Assembly: GCA_037074705.1 (NCBI GenBank) | Contig: CM073594.1 | Location: forward strand, 75,130,509 to 75,194,508 | Reading direction: 5' to 3' | Source of the DNA: Zhengitettix transpicula | Taxonomy: Eukaryota > Arthropoda > Insecta > Orthoptera > Tetrigidae | Length of the DNA: 64,000 nt | The notes under the pieces: model-generated | The model's input: the letters and a program-made list of their open reading frames with translations, nothing else | Told to the model about the DNA's origin: nothing | Database searches by the model: none | Position numbers and translations under genes: made by a program | Shown here: piece by piece, positions 56,311-64,000 of the stretch | How positions within the stretch are numbered: position 1 is the stretch's first letter | How the letters are laid out: each line of letters begins with the position of its first letter

Positions 56311-58185
56311 CGTTACTTATAAAAAAGTCTTACAGAGATAAAAAAAATATCTACCGGGGATTCCGTTCTACGCATTCATAAACAACATAAATTTTCTCCC
56401 TGGTTGTATTTAGTGAGTCCCGTGTCGTCTTACGGGGGTGTTAAGCGGCGCATTGACGCTCAAAGGAAATCAGGAAACATTCCAATCTGCTTGTCTACGA
56501 ATGGCGTCCGCCTTACCTGCTATTGTATGCGGCTCATCACTTCCAAATTCGACTTTTTATCACTTAACCCTAGATTACTACTCATTAACTTCTCTATCCA
56601 TCCTAACTACTACCATTACTACATGAAAAGACCGTTCGTCCGTCCGTTCTCTTCACCCCTTAAAACGGTAATTTTGGCTAAAAAACTCGATTTCAGACTA
56701 GCGACTCGGTTCAATGACCCCTTGTTTTGTATTTGCAATTTGATGACTGATAATTTTGCATCTTCTACACAGTTACGGACTTGAAACGTGTCCCATTTTC
56801 CCCAGAATAGGGAGTTACAGCATAAAAAACATTAAAAATAAGGGATTTAACATTAATAAATTTAAATTTAAAACTCTGAAACATTCTGAAAAATAACCAA
56901 GAAAGCAAAGTTAGTTTTTTCACGACTATCGAACACAAAATTGTTCATGGTTTTAATTTTCCCTCTTTGCCTTTCCGGCCAGTTGACGTAGTAAAATAAA
57001 ATCCATAATGAAGGCAGGCACCAGGTGTGACGGTGATAAGGAAACACGCTCACACGGCTGCGGCCCCTCTCAGTTGTGAACGTGTAAGCCAGGTAAGCAA
57101 CCTGCGAAATTTTATTTTTAATGTCCGGACCACGCCGAGTCTCCATTTGTCACGATTACCGGACCGGTAATGCAGTGCACTTCGTTACCCCCCAACCAAC
57201 CTCCCCCGTCCTGCAGCAGTCACGAAACGCTTTTATTTCTCCACCCCCAGCCCCTAATTCCCTCCCCGCGTCCTTATTTCTCTAACACAAACACACTTTC
57301 CTGTCTTGGTTGACACGAAACCGTTAGTCCGGTCCGTCACGGTGATGTCTTATTGACTGTCACTTTAGAGTCAGTTGTTGCTGGCCTTTTTCGATGCCCT
57401 TTTCACCACTTTTCCCTTCTCCGTCCCCATCACTCCTTTATCCGTTTTCACCTTTAACCTTCTGTGATTTATTCTCTCGTGTCGAGGGTAAATGCTGAAC
57501 TGGGCGTCAGTCCTTAACTATGACAAATGGTTAACCTTGCAGAAGGAAAAACACACACACACACGCTTAAACACAAATCAGGCAACTGTGTGTTAGGCCT
57601 CCGTTAATTTGTTTCAGTTTTGTAGAAAATAATTTTTATAGAATCGAGTGTGATTATACTGAGAGAAACTACGATAAAATCAGAACTACATTCTACAAAT
57701 TTAATCGCGGTAAGATACAGAACTACAGTGTATTTTTCACACCTTGTGGCTAGAATGCTCAAATTTTACTATTGGTCTTTCCACACAATTTTTGGGACAG
57801 AGGTAATTAACCAAAACATAGAAGATGTGACTGTTATAACCTTCCAAAGAAAATGAAACTGTTAAAAGATCAATTTAAATGAATAATACAAGGGTATGAG
57901 TATAAATTGTAAACATTAAAAACGTTTCCTATTGTGAGAATAGCAAAGATTCGAAACCAAAAATCAATTTCATCTTAAGGGTGATAAGAAAAAAGATTAT
58001 GATGTATAAATTTGAAGACGTCATCTCACGCGGAAAAGGAAATAAGTTGTTTTTTTTACATGAAAATCTAAAACTTATCGGTTATAAGAGAATATAAAAA
58101 TTAAAAGTAAAGGATAAATATAAATAAATCATTTACAATTCACGTACACAACATTCGGTTCATAAATTTAGCGATACATCATCAG
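56311..58185. other. Non-coding DNA, GC-richer in part
   Basis: The stretch 56400-56800 has a 126-codon frame (56404-56784) overlapping another in a second frame; no motif recognised. 57180-57480 is pyrimidine-rich. A short CA tract lies at 57551-57563. Confidence 0.45.
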
Positions 58186-58275
58186 GTTCTGTTACTTCTA
58201 TATTTATAATGTACTATCTGGGTAGCGGCGTTACCCGGGTTGTCATTAAACTCAGCGACATCCATAACCTCGGAT
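58186..58275 (+). repeat. Dispersed repeat C, copy 1
   Basis: TTCTGTTACTTCTATATTTA, TAATGTACTA, CTGGGTAGCGGCGTTACCCG, GGTTGTCATTAAACTCAGCG and ACATCCATAACC recur at 58690. This copy breaks off after about 90 bp. Confidence 0.85.
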
Positions 58276-58419
58276 AATTTTCATACATTACCTAAAATGA
58301 CAGACAAAAAAATTGATGCTATACAAATTGTGTACAGTTTCAAAAAACTATTTAATCATGTAACGTAATTTTTTTGGATGATTTCCGATGTGTAATTATC
58401 CATTGTTCACCTGATTAAA

Positions 58420-58455
58420 TTAAAGGTCGAAACGTTGGGTAGTTAATTCATTTTT
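58420..58455 (+). ncRNA. Weak hammerhead-like string
   Basis: CACCTGATTAAATTAAAGGT (58409-58428) runs into CGAAACGTTGGG. CTGAT and GAAACGTTG are ordered as in the other sites, but stem II is only ACC/GGT and the core is incomplete. Confidence 0.15.
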
Positions 58456-58689
58456 TTCCCTGTACTTTGGTCGATTTATTGTAAAATGTAAATAATTCAG
58501 AGAATTGTAATAAAAAGACAGAACAAAAGAAAGAAGAAAACGAAGAGTAAGGATACGCGATTCTAAAGTGTAACAACGAAGAATCAGAAAAGAAACCAAA
58601 AGAAGGTGAGGAAAGTGAGGAAATAGAAGTAATTTAAGATCCGGAAAACTTTCAGTACAACAACACAAGTGTTCGTGTGAATGAAAATT

Positions 58690-58960
58690 CTGTTACTTCT
58701 ATATTTATAATGTACTAGCTGGGTAGCGGCGTTGCCCGGGTTGTCATTAAACTCAGCGACATCCATAACCCCGGATGCGACTCCAATCTCCTCATCCAAC
58801 CGCATCCCTAAGGTTTTTTCCCTCCAATTCTGAAAGAGGTACCAATTATACACAAAAAACAACGGGAGAAACACTATCATTGACCCCGAAAAACATTTAT
58901 TCCACGAAAATTTTCGGCCGTTCGAGCAGGTCTGAAAATTGACTTCCCCCCCCCCCCCGG
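58690..58960 (+). repeat. Dispersed repeat C, copy 2
   Basis: The same core as copy 1, 504 bp downstream, continuing into CCGGATGCGACTCCAATCTC, TTATTCCACGAAAATTTTCG and GCCGTTCGAGCAGGTCTGAA, and ending in a run of about 14 C (58945-58958). The continuation matches 63600-63800. Confidence 0.82.
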
Positions 58961-60885
58961 TTTGAAAGGAACACGTGTATGATGTTTGAACAAATTTTCT
59001 CCACTGGTGTAGATTTGTGTGTGTAACATACGTGTTTTTATTTATTAGAATATATGTGGATTTTCAAATTATGTGAAACTGAAAACTTAACACGTTTGGG
59101 GTGCAAATAAGTGAAGAAAAAAATACGGTAACCAGAGAAATTTGAAAACCTTGTTGAAGATTAAAAAAAACATGTTTTTCAATTATTAGAAAAATGGAGC
59201 CTCTGTAGACCAATAATAATGATGAGATAGTTGTTGACTTTCTCCGTAAAAGAAAAAAGGAAATCAGAACTTCATTGTACCACTGTGAAAACAATTTAAT
59301 TATACGTAAAAGACGGATTTTAATCCATTCAGAGTGTGAAATTAATTTCCCCCCCCCCCTCAGTTTGAAATGTTTGCTTTTAATTCGTGTCAGAGTTTTT
59401 CTCTCTGTTCTAAATGGGAGTAGTAACTCAAGGAATGAAAAGAGTTTCCAGTAAGTCCGGAAAACAAACAAGGCGGTGGGTCAGTGTAATATGCAAAGAA
59501 AAATATATTTCCTCTCTAGGAGAAGAAAAAAAGATTTTCTGTCCCTCTGCAAACTCTCTCACTTATTATGTGTCTTTTTTTCTCCAATTTTCTTTCTGTA
59601 TTTACGTTTCTCTTGTTTCCATTCTACATTTTCTCCAACCCTCGCTTCCCGCCCTTATATTTGCTGGACGAACGATAAAGAGAGAGTTTAAGAGAAAGTA
59701 GACACACACAGGAGCACAGGAAAATGTTTTTCCCTCCACCGCCCCCTTCGTTACTTCATACATTCTTTTATTTTCAGTCGCTTGAGTCAGATGTTTATGC
59801 CCCCACTCTCCTTCCACGTTCCTCAAATTTCACCCCCTGAATTTACAGGCCAAAAACGGTGGTGAAAGTGGTAGTGAATAAACAGAAATTTTTCTGATGT
59901 TCTAACGTTGTTTGAAGATTTGTTTTACTTCACTGTCTCTCTATATTTACTCTCTGGTTCTTTCCCTAGCCACGACGGAGGTACACAAGGGCTCGCGTTC
60001 GGCCCAGGTTTTGGTTTGAATTACGTTTCCTGTCTGGGGTTTTCCCCTTTGAGTGTTCGGTAAACTCTTGTGGCTTTTGCTTGAGCACTTGTCCCCAAAT
60101 AATCCTCGTGTGTTTTCCTTTCCTCAGCGTGCGTCACAAACAAACAAATTGAGACTGAGAGATATGCAGAGATTTCATCCCCTCAACTTTCCTTCAGGTT
60201 TCCCACTTCTGTCTCAAGGGGGTATATCGGGAAACTTGAGAAGAATCAATCCCGTCCGCATCTGTCTGTCCGTGTTCCCAGAACTGAGGCTGGTGAAATT
60301 AATAAAAATTTGGAATCGTGCCGTTCGTGGAACAGTCTAATATTACTCAATCTGTAAATATTTAATTTATTTTTCGGTTCAGTTCTTTCGACCAACAGGA
60401 AAAGTCAACAACATTATTTAATGTTAAAATCAATATATCAGCTAATAAAGCCCGAATCATTTGAATTGATTGTATAACCTTTCATAATGAATTTTATTTA
60501 TCACTGGATGTGGTATTGGTAGATTTAATTATACTTATTATTCAATCAAAATATTTCTGCTTTACTTCATTTCTCAGAAATTGTACATCTATAACGTCGT
60601 TCCCAAAAATGGAAAACAAATACTGCTATCCTAACCTAAAATTTTTGTTTCACGACACAAATTGAACGCAATAATTTGTTTACATTTATACAAATATATA
60701 GAAATACGTTGCGTAAAGTACAATTAATTGTACTTTTAATTCAATTTAAATGTTCCTATTTCTGTACATACCTTTGACTGAGAGTGCATTAATTGAATAA
60801 CGACATTAAAAACATTGGGAGTTCCGTACGTCATTTTGAATACTTTTATAGTTAAAAACACATAATTCAGCTGTCGTACCTCAGA
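58961..60885. other. Non-coding DNA with pyrimidine-rich patches
   Basis: Open frames at 59064-59471 (minus), 59414-59701 (plus) and 60053-60340 (plus) are in biased sequence with no recognised motif. A short fragment like repeat R (CAATCAAAATATTTCTGCTT) lies at about 60542-60570. Confidence 0.45.
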
Positions 60886-61492
60886 CAAATCTTATTATCT
60901 TCTGAAATATTATACAGGATACAATAGTACATTATATAATGAAATTCTATAAAGCTCGGCCTACATACATTTGAATGTATTATAAAGCGCCTTATTTGCG
61001 TTATTAAAGATGGCGACGATAATTATTTTTTCCAAATTAACTTTGCGCAATAATGGTAAAGTATTTCGTATTGTTTTTTATTACTATTCGATGGAGTATT
61101 ACTGAAAAAAATTATACTTTATATTCAATCAAAATATTTCTGCTTTATTTCATTACGAAATACAGAACTATATTTTTATGATGCGTGAATGTCTCGCCAA
61201 CGTATGACGTCGCCGTCTCTTGGCGCGCAGTAATTTAACACTGAATTATAACATTAACTCTTATGGGAAAATTCGTAAAAAATAAATCAACTGCAATTCT
61301 TTCCACCTTTATGCTATGGGTTTGTCACCCCCACAGTACCGGTTCTCGATTTAGGCTGAATTGAATACGTATACCAATTTTTGTTGCATTCTGTCCACGC
61401 GATAAAATTTCTATTAAGATTACCGTAAATACATACAAACATACATATATACATACATACATACAAATATACATCCTTTTTTATTATATATA
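60886..61492 (+). repeat. Dispersed repeat R, copy 2
   Basis: Second copy of the repeat at 20644-21245, same orientation, with many substitutions. Near its right end it has an expanded (ACAT)n-like tract (about 61435-61475) before ATACATCCTTTTTTATTATA. Variable simple sequence near the tail fits a retroposon 3' end. Confidence 0.75.
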
Positions 61493-63544
61493 TTTAATTT
61501 TAATTTACCTCTCCCGTTTGGCCTTTGATTAATATAGTACCTTGAGAGGTCTCAAAGCTGGATCGAACACTTTTATTGTAATGAAATTGGGAAATTTGTT
61601 ATAATAAATAATTTAAAACTTTATAATAAAAACAAACATGTTTATCCCTAAACTATTTGAGACAAGTTCACAGGGTTGTAAATTTCAATTAAATGAAAAA
61701 TTCGTCACACAAAACTTTACAAACACGATCAATTATAATGTAACTACGTGAAACAAAATTATATAACATTACTTATAATTATCATGTTCGTAAAAGTTTT
61801 CTTTTCTTGGAATTCTTTAGATTAATAATTTATCATTTAATTGAAAAACCCTGGAGCCGTCACAAAAATTTGAAACGTAGCGTTTGTTTTATTGTAACGA
61901 TTAATTATACATAATAAATTTCTGACTGATTGGCTGTTTATATAACATTTATTTTAAAAAAATGAGATAAAGTTAATTATTATGTGTTAAATAAATTTAT
62001 TTAACTGATTTAATGGTTTTACATATGCTTAACGTCAGATAAATATCAATTAATAAAACGTTACGAATAATAAACAAAATATTTATAAGTGAAACAATTG
62101 TATAAATTGATGAAAGATGTACAATTAATTAGTGAGATAATTTTGGAAATTAATTTTTTTTAAATTAGTAAATATTTTGTAATCAAATGTGTGATTTAAT
62201 AATTATTTTATAATAAAGAATTTTACGACACCTGAAGAGTTTCCAAAAATTGTAAGGGATGAAATATTTTTGAATAATTATTTATAAATTTTATTCAGAA
62301 ATATTCATTTAATAAAATAGTTTCTGGCTGTATTTGCCACACATAAATGTAATTAATATATTTGGTTTAGAGTAGATTTTCTTTCATTTAGTCCTCAAAT
62401 CAAAAATAAGGATTCCGTAGTGGGGGTGTGAAGAGGAATATTTAATTTATTGTAAGTCTGGATATTTGCGTGTGTGGAACATGAACAGTTCATTGTTATA
62501 ACAGTATTATTTTTCTAATGTAAAATTTTTTCAACCTCGTGTTTTTTTGTGTGTTGAAAGTTGGCATGTCTGGTTTGAACCGTACATTTAGTTGTTTTTT
62601 TTGCAAAGTTCATTCTCACGCATTCGTCCGTTAAATCCGTATCAAATATAATTAAACTTGTACCGTCCGACGTCATGCTTTGAGTATAGTCAGGTAAATG
62701 AGAAAGTGGGAATTCCTAAATTAGATCCCTGCGGCACAGCTACAATTCCCATAAATGAACTTTACAGACTGTTTTCAGTTTTCTAGATAAGATGTTACGA
62801 GTAACAGTAATACATTTACGATAATATCACTATTTTTCTAAATTTTTAATCAGTGTTTTGTGTGATACAGAAGACCGGTTTAGTCTGTTTTGTTTCATTT
62901 ACAGTGCCTTGAATGTTTTGAATAAATGCATGCAGAAAATTAAATTTGAAAAGTCTAGTATTTTATTTTTAATGACCTTCCCTAATGTTTCAGGTTATGT
63001 ACGAACTAGAAGGAACATATATACTTTAATAAACACTGAAAAGAAATACATTTGCTGACAAACAGATGTATAATTAATGTTGTTGGCCTTGTAAAACAAA
63101 ATCTATAAATATGTATATTCTTGAAGGTTTAATTATCACATTTTTACTAACAGACACCAGCAACGAAACGTGAAAAAAATTGACTTGTTTGTATTATTTT
63201 TTGCAGGTTCCTCTTCCTGTAGCAGATGCGTGTTTTCGTGGTTGTTACTGGTGCTGCCCCATCTTCTCTGCCTTAGGTTATGAGAGAGAGGTAAGGCGCA
63301 TGAAAAGAACATCAGCTCTAAGTTCACTATATATGTGTAGATAATAAGTGAATAGAAAATTTTTATTTATATTTTACTGACTTTAGGTCCATTTTAACAA
63401 AAAATATAAAAAAAATTTCAGTAATACGGAACTTTTATAATCATTCAATTGCATTAATACAAAACCAAATTATGTAACTGATTAAGAATATATAGAATTA
63501 AAATACTCGTAGATAATTGATACGTAAGTGCATTATTTTCATTA
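61493..63544. other. Non-coding AT-rich DNA
   Basis: No gene seen. The frames at 62858-63058 and 63136-63327 are unsupported. One hammerhead-like string is listed separately. Confidence 0.5.
62229..62265 (+). ncRNA. Hammerhead-like core
   Basis: ACCTGAAGAGTTTCC, an A/T-rich loop, GGGATGAAAT. CUGAAGA and GAAA are intact and UUCC/GGGA can pair. A related, more decayed string is at 28838-28865 (TGAAGAGTTTCC..GGGATG). Confidence 0.3.
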
Positions 63545-64000
63545 GCTACTCTATAGTAAATACCAGCTGGGTGCCCGGCGTTTCCCGGGTTGTCATATCC
63601 ATAACACCCAATTTGACTCCAATCTCGCTTGCCTTTGCGTTATTTTTATGTATCGCTCCTCGACTCCTATAAAACTCCTATAAAAGTGCTCATCTGCCAT
63701 GCCAAAGGGATTGAACTCATTAACCAGGAAAAACTTTCTTTCCACGAATATATCGGCCGTTTTAACGCGTTCGAAAATTGCCACCCCCGGTACTGTGGGT
63801 TAAACAAGAGGATTAATGTCAAATCTAAACTCGGCGACATCCATAACCCCTGATTTGACTTCAATCTCGGATGCTTTTACAATTACGCCCCTACAATCCC
63901 AGCTCTAAGTGTACTCCCCTCTTATGCCGAAAGTGATTGAAATTATACGTAAACATCTGTAGAAATACTATCAATCTAATTAACCCTGAAATAACAACAG
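63545..64000 (+). repeat. Dispersed repeat C, copy 3, tandem and running off the window
   Basis: AGCTGGGTGCCCGGCGTTTC and CCGGGTTGTC, CATCCATAACACCCAATTTG and ACTCCAATCTC mark the first block (63565-63825). CTCGGCGACATCCATAACCC at 63830 restarts the motif. The minus-strand frame at 63593-63784 (IFVERKFFLVNEFNPFGMAD) resembles a degraded reading of the same strand in copy 2, but no protein family is recognised. It may be the 3' region of a non-LTR element. Confidence 0.7.

Noticed and set aside
56404..56784. 126-codon plus-strand frame
   Set aside because: It overlaps another frame, lacks a motif and has no splice context; the composition matches the local DNA.
58584..58880. 98-codon minus-strand frame overlapping repeat C
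   Set aside because: Its resemblance to the 63593-63784 frame follows from nucleotide similarity between repeat copies and breaks up with frameshifts.
1..64000. CRISPR array, operon, phage or bacterial gene cluster
   Set aside because: No regularly spaced short repeats, no runs of adjacent long frames and no ribosome-binding-site pattern; the transposons are eukaryotic types.

Overview
The window looks like a gene-poor, transposon-rich stretch of arthropod (most likely insect) nuclear DNA. It is AT-rich, has no long open reading frame (none above about 155 codons), and no prokaryotic gene layout. What can be recognised is mobile: DD34D mariner copies, a jockey-like non-LTR retrotransposon with RT motifs, poly-A retroposons, tRNA-like repeat units, and many microsatellites. 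I found no host gene I can defend; a few short frames in GC-richer islands (about 4.4, 25.0, 34.1 and 50.0 kb) are left as weak exon candidates.

Layout. 0-9 kb: non-coding DNA, a Tc1/mariner C-terminal relic (2.4 kb), two copies of a GC-richer poly-A retroposon (family S, 3.6-4.4 kb), then an inverted pair of about 1-kb elements (family F, 5.7-8.1 kb). 10-16 kb: another F element inside a (TA)n tract, tRNA-like segments, another S copy, a mariner whose 5' end is lost next to the S poly-A, and an internally deleted mariner-like relic. 17.8-20.6 kb: a decayed jockey-like ORF2 on the minus strand, cut by a mariner at a TA site. 23.3-24.6 kb: a third mariner of another lineage with both terminal repeats. 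25.8-28.6 kb: a long palindrome and two abutting F elements. 31 kb: two head-to-tail S copies. 33.5 kb: three tandem 144-bp tRNA-like units. 37-38 kb: an F element. 43-44 kb: a 0.2-kb direct repeat beside a hammerhead-like motif. 47-48 kb: two S copies. 50.6-54.2 kb: three F elements in alternating orientation, one carrying a minisatellite. 55-56.3 kb: one inverted and two direct copies of a 0.48-kb unit. 58-64 kb: dispersed repeats with a CTGGGTAGCGGCGTT-type core and a second copy of the 20.6-kb repeat.

The strongest candidates for something undescribed are: (1) family F, nine copies with TTGTAAT...ATTACAA ends set in TA-rich targets and carrying a primer-binding-site-like motif in an unusual place; (2) a scatter of minimal hammerhead-ribozyme-like cores of the kind known from Penelope-like elements; (3) an apparent excess of the CRE palindrome TGACGTCA. 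All coordinates and matches come from reading by eye; no alignment or database search was run, so repeat ends are approximate unless a terminal repeat or target duplication is stated.
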